Source: Paraburkholderia kirstenboschensis (GTDB lineage Bacteria; Pseudomonadota; Gammaproteobacteria; Burkholderiales; Burkholderiaceae). Taken from it: a stretch of 64,000 bases of DNA. Positions 39,060 through 47,471 of the stretch are shown here, one piece after another. The stretch is from contig NZ_CAJHCR010000001.1 in NCBI RefSeq assembly GCF_904848585.1, positions 1,240,001-1,304,000 on the forward strand. Reading direction: 5' to 3'. The position numbers and the translations under genes were made by a program. A model generated the notes under the pieces. It was given only the letters and a program-made list of their open reading frames with translations. It searched no databases and had not been told where the DNA came from. Within the stretch, counting starts at the first letter, position 1. Each line of letters starts with the position of its first letter.

Positions 39060-39300
39060 GCGGGTTAGCGGCAATGCAATCCCTGCGTGCCTGGTTCATA
39101 CTGACGAGCCAAACGACGCTCGACGCTCACTGCATCCACGCCTTCTAGTCGCCGCGAGAACTCCATCAACGAGCGCTGCGCGAAGCGTGCAGAGAAAGGC
39201 ATCGACCAACGCTCGCAAAGCGCAGCGAGAGCGCATCGAAAGCGCGGAGCACGGTCATTGCGATGCAGGAGCAACAAAGCACACCATACGGAGACAACGC

Positions 39301-40545
39301 ATGCCCACGGCGACCGCCGGCGACACAGCCATCCTCGCGCGCGACTTCGATCTGCGCCATCTGAGCCCTGAGTTCTACGCGAACCCATACCCGGTCTACA
39401 GCGCATTGCGCATTCATGAGCCAGTCAAGCGCATGCCCGACGGGTCGCTCTTCCTCACGCGCTTTCGCGACGTGCAGGCCGTATACCGCGACCCGAAGAC
39501 CTTCAGTTCGGACAAGACCGTCGAATTCAAGCCGAAGTACGGCGACTCGCCGCTTTACGCGCATCACACCACGAGCCTCGTGTTCAACGATCCGCCGCGC
39601 CATACGCGCGTGCGCAAGCTGATCGCCGGCGCATTGACCGCGCGCGCGATAGCGGCAATGGAGCCCGGTCTGGTGCGCCTCGTCGACGGCCTGCTCGATG
39701 CCGCGGCCGAACGCGAGCGCATCGATCTGATCGGCGAGTTCGCGTCGGCGATTCCGGTGGAGATCATCGGCAATCTGCTCGACGTGCCGCACGCGGAACG
39801 CGCGCCGTTGCGCGACTGGTCGCTCGCAATTCTCGGCGCGCTGGAGCCGTCGCTCACCGACGCGCAGTTCGAGCGGGGCAATCGCGCCGTGAGCGAGTTC
39901 GTCGATTACCTGCGCGATCTGGTCGCGCGGCGCCGGCGCGAGCCGGGCGATCCTCAACACGATGTCCTCACGCGCCTCATTCAAGGCGAGCGCGGGGAAA
40001 GCGGCGACGGCGAGCAATTGTCGGAAGAAGAGTTGCTGCAGAACTGTATTTTCATTCTGAATGCCGGTCACGAAACGACCACGAACCTGATCGGCAACGG
40101 GCTTGTCACGTTGACCGAATGGCCGGATCAGCGCGCCGCGCTGCTGGAAGAACCGTCGTTGATCGAATCGGCAGTCGAAGAATGCCTGCGCTTTGAGAGT
40201 TCGAACCAGCTCGGCAACCGCATGACGACAGTCGACACTGAGATAGGCGGCTTGCCGGTTGCGCGCGGCACGCCGATTACGCTGTGCATCGGCGCGGCCA
40301 ATCGCGACCCGGACCAGTTTCCGGAGCCCGACCGCTTCGATATCCGCCGCGCGCCCAACCGGCACCTCGCTTTCGGTTTCGGCATCCATCAATGCGCGGG
40401 TCTGTCGCTCGCGCGGCTCGAGGCACGCATTGCTATCGGCCGTTTCATCCAGCGTTTTCCATCTTATCGACTGGACGGCGAGCCGACGCGCGGCGGGCGC
40501 GTGAGGTTTCGCGGGTTCGCTTCCGTACCGCTCATTTGCCGATAG
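39301..40545 (+). CDS. Cytochrome P450
   Basis: A 414-residue soluble bacterial P450 mono-oxygenase. The I-helix oxygen-activating motif is NAGHETTTN, the K-helix ExxR is EECLRFES, and the heme-ligand loop FGFGIHQCAGLSLAR has C365. The length and motif spacing are those of class I enzymes such as the CYP107 and CYP152-unrelated actinobacterial/proteobacterial group, which need a separate ferredoxin and reductase; neither is encoded nearby. GGAG lies 6 bp before the ATG at 39301. The substrate is unknown. Confidence 0.93.
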   Translation: MPTATAGDTAILARDFDLRHLSPEFYANPYPVYSALRIHEPVKRMPDGSLFLTRFRDVQAVYRDPKTFSSDKTVEFKPKYGDSPLYAHHTTSLVFNDPPRHTRVRKLIAGALTARAIAAMEPGLVRLVDGLLDAAAERERIDLIGEFASAIPVEIIGNLLDVPHAERAPLRDWSLAILGALEPSLTDAQFERGNRAVSEFVDYLRDLVARRRREPGDPQHDVLTRLIQGERGESGDGEQLSEEELLQNCIFILNAGHETTTNLIGNGLVTLTEWPDQRAALLEEPSLIESAVEECLRFESSNQLGNRMTTVDTEIGGLPVARGTPITLCIGAANRDPDQFPEPDRFDIRRAPNRHLAFGFGIHQCAGLSLARLEARIAIGRFIQRFPSYRLDGEPTRGGRVRFRGFASVPLICR

Positions 40546-40707
40546 AGGTGCAGGCGGCAATGCAGGGGACTCCGTAGTTTTTGCCGCCATCATGCAAGAC
40601 TTACAGCGCGGCGTGCGCGGAGGCCAACGCCCCCGCGCCGCGCGTGGTCGGAAAACCGTGGCACGCTTGGTGCTTCTTCATGGGTCTTAGGCCTAGGGGA
40701 GCGCACG

Positions 40708-41733
40708 ATGGCACACATGATCTGGAAAGGCGCGATCAGCTTCGGCCTTGTCCACGTACCGGTGCAGTTGTATCCGGCCACGAAGTCGGAGAAGGTCGGC
40801 TTCAACCTGCTCGATAAGCGCACGATCGATCCGGTCGGCTATAAGCAGATCAACAAGCGCACGGGCAAGGACGTGACGCGCGATAACATCGTGCGCGGCT
40901 TCGAATACGAGAAGGACAAGTACGTGGTGCTGACGGATGACGAGATTCGCGCGGCGAATCCCGAATCCACGCAGACGGTGGATATTCTCGCGTTCGTCGA
41001 CGCACCCGACATCTCTTTTCTCTATCTCGACACACCTTACTTTCTGACGCCCGACCGCAAGGGCGAAAAGGTCTATGCGCTGTTGCGCGAGGCGATGAAA
41101 TCGTCGGGCAAGGTCGGCGTGGCCAGTGTCGTCTTGCATAACAAGCAGCATCTTGCCGCACTGATTCCGGTCGGGCCGGTGCTTGCCTTGAACACGCTGC
41201 GCTGGGCGGAGGAAGTGCGCGACTTCGACGAATTCAAGCTGCCCGCCGAAGGCACCAAGGCGGCGGGTGTCAGCGCGCGCGAGCTCGATATGGCAAAGAA
41301 GCTGATCGACGACATGAGCGACAACTGGGACCCGTCGAAATACCACGACACGTTCCGCGACGACATCATGGCGCTCGTCGACCGGAAGGTCCGCGAGGGC
41401 AAGACCGAGGAAATCACGGACATCGAAGCGCCGCGCGAGTCGCGTCAATCGGCCGACATTCTGGATTTGTCCGACCTGCTCAAGCGCAGTCTTGGACGCG
41501 GTAAGAGCAAGCCTGCTTCGGGCACGCGCAAGCGCGCTGCCGCCGACGAGACTGCCGACGAAGATAGCGATTCACAAGAGGACAGCGGCTCGACGGCGTC
41601 GCGTAAAAAGCCACGCACGACGCGCTCGACAAGCGCGCCTCGATCGAGTGGAAGCGGCAGTAGCAGCGGCAGTGGCGGCGGACGTGCCACGGCCAAGTCG
41701 ACGACTGCGCGCAAGCGCCGCGCGGCGGCATGA
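40708..41733 (+). CDS. ku: Non-homologous end-joining protein Ku
   Basis: A 341-residue bacterial Ku homodimer subunit, which binds double-strand DNA ends and recruits LigD. The Ku core covers residues 1-about 255 (MIWKGAISFGLVHVPVQLY, then DKYVVLTDDEI, YALLREAMKSSGKVGVA). The C-terminal 85 residues are a disordered Ser/Arg/Lys/Gly tail (SSGSGSSSGSGGGRA, TTARKRRAAA). Basic tails of this kind let bacterial Ku thread inward along DNA. ligD follows 130 bp downstream on the same strand. Confidence 0.96.
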   Translation: MAHMIWKGAISFGLVHVPVQLYPATKSEKVGFNLLDKRTIDPVGYKQINKRTGKDVTRDNIVRGFEYEKDKYVVLTDDEIRAANPESTQTVDILAFVDAPDISFLYLDTPYFLTPDRKGEKVYALLREAMKSSGKVGVASVVLHNKQHLAALIPVGPVLALNTLRWAEEVRDFDEFKLPAEGTKAAGVSARELDMAKKLIDDMSDNWDPSKYHDTFRDDIMALVDRKVREGKTEEITDIEAPRESRQSADILDLSDLLKRSLGRGKSKPASGTRKRAAADETADEDSDSQEDSGSTASRKKPRTTRSTSAPRSSGSGSSSGSGGGRATAKSTTARKRRAAA

Positions 41734-41863
41734 TGGAGCGGCGAGCGCAACGGGGCGCAGATAGCGGCACGAACTTCGGCACGAACCCGGTCGTGCCCCG
41801 ATCCGACCGCTCGGTTCAAGCGCCGCAAGCCATCGCTATCTCGACCCCGATGGAGTCCGCGCC

Positions 41864-44800
41864 ATGAACGACCGACTCGACCTCTACAACCGCAAGCGCC
41901 GCTTCGACGAAACGCCCGAGCCTGCCGGCGCCAAGGCGACCAGGAAGCGCGGCGCGCGCAACGCGGCGCGGCCAGGACCGGACGAGGGCTTGTCGTACGT
42001 CATCCAGGAGCACCACGCGCGGCGCCTTCACTACGACTTCCGTCTCGAACTGAACGGCACACTGCTTTCATGGGCGGTGCCGAAAGGGCCGTGCCTCGAT
42101 CCGTCGGTCAAGCGTCTCGCTGTGCACGTTGAAGATCACCCGGTCGAGTACGGTTCGTTCGAAGGCGAAATTCCGCCGGGTAATTACGGCGCGGGCACGG
42201 TGATCGTCTGGGATCGCGGCACGTGGGAGCCGGTCGGCGGCGCGGCCGAGGCGGCGCGTGCGTATCAGGCCGGCAAGCTCAAGTTTCACCTGCACGGCGA
42301 AAAGCTGCGCGGCGGCTGGACGCTCGTGCGCAGCCACATGCGCGGCAATGCCGACAAGGAGCAGTGGCTGCTCATCAAGGAACGCGACGACGAGGCGCGT
42401 CCCGAGAGCGAATACGATGTTCTCGCAGAACAGCCCGGCAGCGTGCTCGGCGCGACGCCGGCCCGCAACGGGAAAGCTGGCAAGCAGACGAGCAAGCAAA
42501 CAGATAAACAATCAGATAAGCGGCCCGACAAGCAGGTTGCCGCGAAGAAAGGTAAGGCGGCCCCCGTACGCGGCGATCCGAAGCGTCCGGACATCGTGGC
42601 GACGCGCAGCAGCGAGTCGTTGCGCGAACTGGCCGCGTCGCCCGCGATAGAAGGTGCGGTGGCAGCGAAACTGCCTGCGACGCTGAAGCCGCAGTTGGCG
42701 ACGCTCGTCGATGCTGCGCCGCCTGGGGATGACTGGTCGTACGAAATCAAGTTCGACGGCTATCGCGTGCTCGCCCGCATCGACGCGAACGCGAAGGGCC
42801 GCAATGTGCAGGTCTTCACGCGAGCGGGCAACGACTGGACCGCGAAGTTCGGCAAGCAGGTGAAGGCATTCGAACAACTGGGCCTGGAAAGCGCGTGGCT
42901 CGACGGTGAAGCGGTGGTGCTCGACGAGAACGGCGTGCCCAACTTCCAGGCGCTGCAAAACGCGTTCGATTCGAACCGGCCGCAAGACATGGTCGTGTAT
43001 CTGTTCGACGTGCCGTTTCTGAACGGCTACGACTTGCGCGGCGTGCCGCTGCAGCAAAGACGCGCAATCCTGCGCGCGCTGCTCGAACCGGTCGACGACA
43101 GCGTGCTGCGCTTTTCGAACGACTTCGAGTTCAGCGCCGAAGATCTGCTGAAAAGCGCGTGCGACATGGCGCTCGAAGGCATCATCGGTAAGCGGCGCGA
43201 CAGCGGCTATATGTCCGGCCGCTCGGCCACGTGGATCAAGCTGAAGTGCCGCCGACGCCAGGAGTTCGTGATCGGCGGCTATTCGGAACCATCGGGCAGC
43301 CGCGCGGCGTTCGGCGCACTGCTCCTCGGCGTGCACGACAGCAAGGGCAAGTTGCAATATGCCGGGCGCGTAGGCACCGGTTTCGACGCCGCCTTGCTGC
43401 GCTCGGTGAAGAAAGAACTCGACGCACACGAGACGAAGCGCATGCCGTTCGCAAGCCCGCCGCGCGAGCGCAGTCGCACGCCAGTGCATTGGGTCGAGCC
43501 CGTGCTCGTCGCGGAATGCAATTTCGCGGAATGGACGAGCGACGGTATCGTGCGCCAGGCGTCGTTCGTCAGTTTGCGCAGCGACAAGCCGGCGCGCCAG
43601 ATCGTCAAGGAAGCACCACGCAAGGGGGACGACGTGCAACGACAAACGGATATTGAGGTCGAATCCGACACGGCGCCGAAGAAACGTTCGGGACGGCGGG
43701 CGGCGGCTGAGACTGATGGCGACGTGCAGACTTCGGGCGCAAGTAAGAGGCGCTCCGCCGGTAAGGCAACGGGGGAAGAAGCAACGGGAATGCGCATGGA
43801 AAAGGGCGCAGGTAAGGGCACAAGCAATGGCACGGAAAAGGGCGCCGAAGCGGTAGCCAAAACGGGCGCCAAATCCACCGCGAAGGTGACGGCCAAAACG
43901 GCGGCTAAATCGACGGCCAAAACCGGTGGCGAAACAACGGCTACGACCACGGCGGCGGCGAAACCAGCGAGCAAAACAGCAAAAACCACCACATTAAAAG
44001 GAGAAACCGCGGACACAAAATCCGCTGCGCCGCGGCCGACAAAATCCGCGTCGCCCGCCGAAGTCGCCGGCGTTCGCGTATCGCACCCGGACCGCGTGAT
44101 CGACAAGAGCACCGGCGCGCGCAAGATCGACCTCGTGCACTACTATGAATCGGTCGCGCAATGGATGTTGCCGCATGTGGCGGACCGGCCCGTGTCGCTC
44201 GTGCGCGCGCCTGAGGACATTGGCGGTGAGCTCTTTTTCCAGAAGCACAGCCAGAAGCTGTCGATCCCGAACATCACACAGCACCCCGGGCTCGACCCCG
44301 GTCATCCTCCGCTCATCACGGTGGAGAGCGTGAAGGCACTGGTCGGCGCCGCGCAAATGGGCACGATCGAATTTCACACGTGGAATGGTGTGGCGTCGAA
44401 TATCGAGAAGCCGGACCGCGTCGTGTTCGACCTGGATCCGGATCCGTCGCTCGGCTGGGACCGGATGATCGAGGCCGCTCAACTGACGCGCTCGCTGCTG
44501 TACGAACTCGGCCTCACGTCTTTTTGCAAGACAAGCGGCGGCAAGGGCTTCCATGTCGTGGTGCCGCTGTCGAAACACGCGGGCTGGGACGAGGTGAAGG
44601 AGTTTTCGCAGGCCGTCGCTCAGCACATGGCTAGCACGCTGCCCAAGTATTTCAGCGCGAAAATGGGCGCGCAAAATCGCAAGCAGAAGATATTCGTCGA
44701 CTATTTGCGCAATAACCGCGGCTCGAGCACGGTCGCTGCGTTTTCCGCGCGGGCGCGGCCGGGGCTGGGCGTTTCGGTGCCGCTCGCCTGGGACGAAGTC

Positions 44801-44944
44801 GCGGCGACCACCGGCGGCGATCAGTGGAATATCGAGAACCTGCACGAGCGTCTTGCAAATCTGAAGAACGACCCGTGGGCCGATTACTCGAAGACGCGCC
44901 AGCGTATCACCGCGGCAATGAGAAAACGCCTGAACGGAGCGTAG
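41864..44944 (+). CDS. ligD: ATP-dependent DNA ligase LigD (PE-LIG-POL)
   Basis: A 1026-residue multidomain NHEJ enzyme. The N-terminal phosphoesterase domain (about 35-195) has HHARRLHYDFRLE and HVEDHPVEYGSFEGE. The ligase domain (about 270-570) has the adenylated K296 in EIKFDGYR. The C-terminal polymerase/primase domain (about 725-1026) has the catalytic VVFDLDPDPS with D856 and D858. Two Lys/Ala/Thr-rich linkers join them (about 205-265 and 575-720); the second has KSTAKVTAKTAAKSTAK-like repeats resembling histone H1 tails. The domain order PE-LIG-POL is that of Pseudomonas, not Mycobacterium. Confidence 0.96.
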   Translation: MNDRLDLYNRKRRFDETPEPAGAKATRKRGARNAARPGPDEGLSYVIQEHHARRLHYDFRLELNGTLLSWAVPKGPCLDPSVKRLAVHVEDHPVEYGSFEGEIPPGNYGAGTVIVWDRGTWEPVGGAAEAARAYQAGKLKFHLHGEKLRGGWTLVRSHMRGNADKEQWLLIKERDDEARPESEYDVLAEQPGSVLGATPARNGKAGKQTSKQTDKQSDKRPDKQVAAKKGKAAPVRGDPKRPDIVATRSSESLRELAASPAIEGAVAAKLPATLKPQLATLVDAAPPGDDWSYEIKFDGYRVLARIDANAKGRNVQVFTRAGNDWTAKFGKQVKAFEQLGLESAWLDGEAVVLDENGVPNFQALQNAFDSNRPQDMVVYLFDVPFLNGYDLRGVPLQQRRAILRALLEPVDDSVLRFSNDFEFSAEDLLKSACDMALEGIIGKRRDSGYMSGRSATWIKLKCRRRQEFVIGGYSEPSGSRAAFGALLLGVHDSKGKLQYAGRVGTGFDAALLRSVKKELDAHETKRMPFASPPRERSRTPVHWVEPVLVAECNFAEWTSDGIVRQASFVSLRSDKPARQIVKEAPRKGDDVQRQTDIEVESDTAPKKRSGRRAAAETDGDVQTSGASKRRSAGKATGEEATGMRMEKGAGKGTSNGTEKGAEAVAKTGAKSTAKVTAKTAAKSTAKTGGETTATTTAAAKPASKTAKTTTLKGETADTKSAAPRPTKSASPAEVAGVRVSHPDRVIDKSTGARKIDLVHYYESVAQWMLPHVADRPVSLVRAPEDIGGELFFQKHSQKLSIPNITQHPGLDPGHPPLITVESVKALVGAAQMGTIEFHTWNGVASNIEKPDRVVFDLDPDPSLGWDRMIEAAQLTRSLLYELGLTSFCKTSGGKGFHVVVPLSKHAGWDEVKEFSQAVAQHMASTLPKYFSAKMGAQNRKQKIFVDYLRNNRGSSTVAAFSARARPGLGVSVPLAWDEVAATTGGDQWNIENLHERLANLKNDPWADYSKTRQRITAAMRKRLNGA

Positions 44945-44994
44945 CCGGCGCGTTCGCGTCGAGTGCAATACCGAACAGATAGAAGGAGCTGGCT

Positions 44995-45303
44995 ATGAAG
45001 AGCACACCGCAATCGTCGGACGGCGGCAAGCAGGCCGATCCGCATGCCGAGAAGGATCCGCAGTCATTGCAGGACGCAGCCGCGCCGTTGCCGCATGAGA
45101 GCGACCAGAGCGCCGGCTCGCAGCACGACGAAGAGCCACGACCTATCGGCAAACAGGCGCATAGCGACGTCGAACGCGGCCTGCAGGACACGGACCGCCG
45201 CGGTGGCGGCGAGTATCAGGAAAAGACGCAGAACGACGCGCAGGCCGACGTCAACACGGACGAGAAATCGCCAGGTACGGCAGGCGGCAGGGGCGACTCG
45301 TGA
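44995..45303 (+). CDS. Small hydrophilic disordered protein
   Basis: A 102-residue protein made almost entirely of polar residues (Asp, Glu, Gln, Ser, Gly, His, Lys), with no hydrophobic core, for example HAEKDPQSLQDAAAPLPHES and ERGLQDTDRRGGGEYQEK. GAAGGAG lies 7 bp before the ATG and it starts 50 bp after ligD, so it probably belongs to that transcript. It looks intrinsically disordered, like many stress-associated small proteins, but no family is recognised. Confidence 0.65.
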   Translation: MKSTPQSSDGGKQADPHAEKDPQSLQDAAAPLPHESDQSAGSQHDEEPRPIGKQAHSDVERGLQDTDRRGGGEYQEKTQNDAQADVNTDEKSPGTAGGRGDS

Positions 45304-46443
45304 GGCATTGCAAGCCGACTTCGGGGAACCATAGGCCCGCCTGCGGATGGCCGTGAAGTTGGCTTGGGGCGAGGGGCAGACTGACTGAGGTCGAGGGGTG
45401 CCGAACTGAAGGTGGTGGAGGCCGATTCGTGCAAACTTCACCAATGGGCTGGCCTTCGTGCGGTCCGCCTCGCTCTCAGATCAGTGATTTCCAACGTCAC
45501 CGACCTCACTCCGGCTCTGCGTCCCAATAAGGCGGAACGCCGAAATGCCCGGCAAGAAAGTCGATGAACGCGAGCGTCCTGGGCGGTACGAACGCGCGGC
45601 TCGGGTACACAGCCCGAATCGCCTCCTTCTCGGCGAGCGGATAGTTTTCGAGCACGCTGACCAGTTCGCCGCTGCGCAACAAAAGCGGCGCGACTTAATT
45701 CCCAAGCGTGTGCCTCGAGATAAGAAAACTTTCTTAGTACCGAGATTTTCGTAGCACCTTTGTCGACGTCTCTATTCTGCAAGTCCCGGGTTTGTTTCCC
45801 GTCTCATTATCGAACTGGCATTTTAAAAAATGACGGGGCCGTTTGATGCCATTCGCATGATATTGTCTTTGTTTGCGTCAAGGTATTATGTGTAAAGCGC
45901 ATGGATGCACCGAGGAATTTCAAGAGGTTGCAACGTTTTTTGGAAAAATCATAATCGTGGCCAATCGTTAAATTTTCGTTAACGGATCCATTGCGCTTGA
46001 CAAGATTAAAGCTTCATACGAAACTAAATAGCGTTATATCTTGTTATATTCAATTAGATAGATTGATGCACTCTACTTAGGGGTATTAATTTATCGCTGT
46101 ATCCCCGCGAGACGTGTTGATTCCGCGTCTAATGAGAGCGACGAATTTTGCGATGCTCATCCGCTCAGCGGGTTTGCTGCATTCATGGATTGATCATGTT
46201 GATGGCGCCTGAGAATCGTTGGTTCGCTAGGATGGATATCTCATTTTGAATTGGATGAACTTGTCATGTTTCAATATTACGGGGCATCGATAAAATCGAA
46301 GCGGTCTTTTTGTTGCGTGAAAACTTGATAAATAACAAGCTCGGTTGCGATAAACGGAAATATGCACGCCTCTATTATCAAATAATAAATCTGGAGCGGC
46401 GCATATCGAGGTGCGCGACGCAGCAATTGCCAGGTGAAACACC
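45304..46443. other. Gene-poor, AT-richer segment
   Basis: 1.14 kb with only the LysR fragment at 45506-45694. From about 45695 to 46435 the base composition is visibly AT-richer than anywhere else in the window (TTAAATTTTCGTTAACGG, TAGCGTTATATCTTG). Stop codons are frequent in all frames. It ends at the start of the alpha/beta hydrolase. Confidence 0.75.
45506..45694 (-). pseudogene. Truncated LysR-type regulator, C-terminal remnant
   Basis: 62 codons in the frame ending with TGA at 45508-45506 read as the end of a LysR substrate-binding domain: APLLLRSGELVSVLENY, then RAVYPSRAFVPPRTLAFIDFL, then VPPYWDAEPE. LysR proteins carry this G-x-L-V...YP...AFIDFL signature near their C-terminus. The match stops at GTC (45694) and the next codon upstream is TAA, followed by the AT-rich segment. 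The N-terminal 240 or so residues, including the helix-turn-helix, are missing, so this is a gene remnant cut by a deletion or insertion. Confidence 0.75.
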
Positions 46444-47199
46444 ATGAGTAAAGCTATGCCGCTGGTCATGATTCACGGCCTGTTTGGGTCACAAAGCTTC
46501 TATGCACCGAACCGGCGCATAGCCGGCGTCGATGTTCATACCCCCGATCTAATCGGCTACGGCGCGCTGAGAGACAGCGCGGTCGAGCCGATCACGCTGG
46601 CGGGCCAGGCGGCGCATGTGATCCGCTATATGCAAGAGCACGTCAGCGCGCCGAGTGTCCTGCTGGGACACAGTGTAGGCGGCGCAGTCGCAATGCTCGT
46701 TGCCGCGTCCGCGCCCGACCTTGTGCGCGGGGTGATTAATGTCGAAGGAAATTTCACGCTCGACGACGCATTCTGGTGTTGGAAAATCGCCGGTGTGGAT
46801 GCCACCGCGTGGCAGGCGGAGCACGCGCGCCTCGTCGCCGATCCGCAGGGCTGGCTTGAAAACGGCGGCATTGCCGTCAGGCAGCAGCGTCTCGAGTGGG
46901 CGCGCACCGCACTCGCAAACCAACCGCGCGAAACGATTCAGGCAATGGCGCGCGCGGTGGTGGCGGAAACCGGCGCGCCCGATTTCCTTTCGCGCATTCG
47001 CATGGTCGTCGAGCGGGGTACGCCCTTCTTCATGCTCGCTGGCGAAAGATCGGCGGCTGGATGGAACGCCCCGGACTGGGCGCACGCTGCGGCGCTGTCC
47101 TATGTGGTCCAGCCGGAAGTCGGCCACATGATGATGCTCGAGGAGCCCGACGGGTTCTGCCGAATCGTCAGCGGGATGGTCGCCCAGCTCGCGGCCTGA
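46444..47199 (+). CDS. Alpha/beta hydrolase
   Basis: A 251-residue serine hydrolase-fold protein. The N-terminal MIHGLFGSQSFY gives the oxyanion hole (HG); the nucleophile is S77 in LLGHSVGGAVAML. A catalytic histidine is likely in EVGHMMMLEEP near the C-terminus. The acid residue is not certain. AGGTGAAACACC precedes ATG. Its upstream region is the AT-rich segment. A 46-codon ORF follows 12 bp after its stop. No specific substrate can be assigned. Confidence 0.88.
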   Translation: MSKAMPLVMIHGLFGSQSFYAPNRRIAGVDVHTPDLIGYGALRDSAVEPITLAGQAAHVIRYMQEHVSAPSVLLGHSVGGAVAMLVAASAPDLVRGVINVEGNFTLDDAFWCWKIAGVDATAWQAEHARLVADPQGWLENGGIAVRQQRLEWARTALANQPRETIQAMARAVVAETGAPDFLSRIRMVVERGTPFFMLAGERSAAGWNAPDWAHAAALSYVVQPEVGHMMMLEEPDGFCRIVSGMVAQLAA

Positions 47200-47211
47200 C
47201 CGGAGGCGCCT

Positions 47212-47352
47212 ATGACCGGAAACTGGCATCAGATCGGTAAAGCGGCGCATTGGGCACTGCGCAATACCCGTTACTTCGACGCAGTGGAGCGGACCTTCCA
47301 GCGCGCGTACGTCGATGTCCGCGACGGAACGATGCCGCTTCTACCAAAGTAA
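47212..47352 (+). CDS. 46-residue conserved-looking small ORF
   Basis: A short frame starting 12 bp after the hydrolase stop, with CCGGAGG 6 bp before ATG. The translation begins MTGNWHQIGKAAHWALRNTR and continues YFDAVERTFQRAYVDVRDG to end LPK. It is aromatic- and Arg-rich, without a hydrophobic helix; an amphipathic helix is likely. The close spacing and good ribosome-binding site suggest translation together with the hydrolase. No family is recognised. Confidence 0.55.
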   Translation: MTGNWHQIGKAAHWALRNTRYFDAVERTFQRAYVDVRDGTMPLLPK

Positions 47353-47471
47353 GAGAGGGCTTACGATCAAGTCCACGGATCGGCGGTCTGCCTGACATGA
47401 CGCGAGCGGCTTCAAGCCCGCGCCGGCTTCACCGGTTCTTCAACCTCATCGGAACAAACACGGGAGCACCT

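Larger units (their letters stand above)
38759..39300. other. serB / P450 divergent intergenic region
   Basis: 542 bp between the divergent serB and P450 genes, holding the octamer arrays at 38837-38860 and 38870-39059. No convincing promoter could be marked. Reading frames through the repeat are artefacts, because an 8-bp stop-free unit is open in all frames. Confidence 0.6.

Noticed and set aside
38755..39148. Several frames encoding FGVSAFRR- or KRRNAETP-type repeats.
   Set aside because: Produced by the 8-bp repeat, which gives the same cyclic octapeptide in all three frames of each strand; no start signal.
45888..45971. 27-codon plus-strand frame in the AT-rich segment.
   Set aside because: Only a weak AAGG upstream, no context, and short frames are expected by chance.
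46227..46469. 80-codon minus-strand frame at the start of the hydrolase.
   Set aside because: Overlaps the hydrolase start in the AT-rich segment; no ribosome-binding site and unusual composition.
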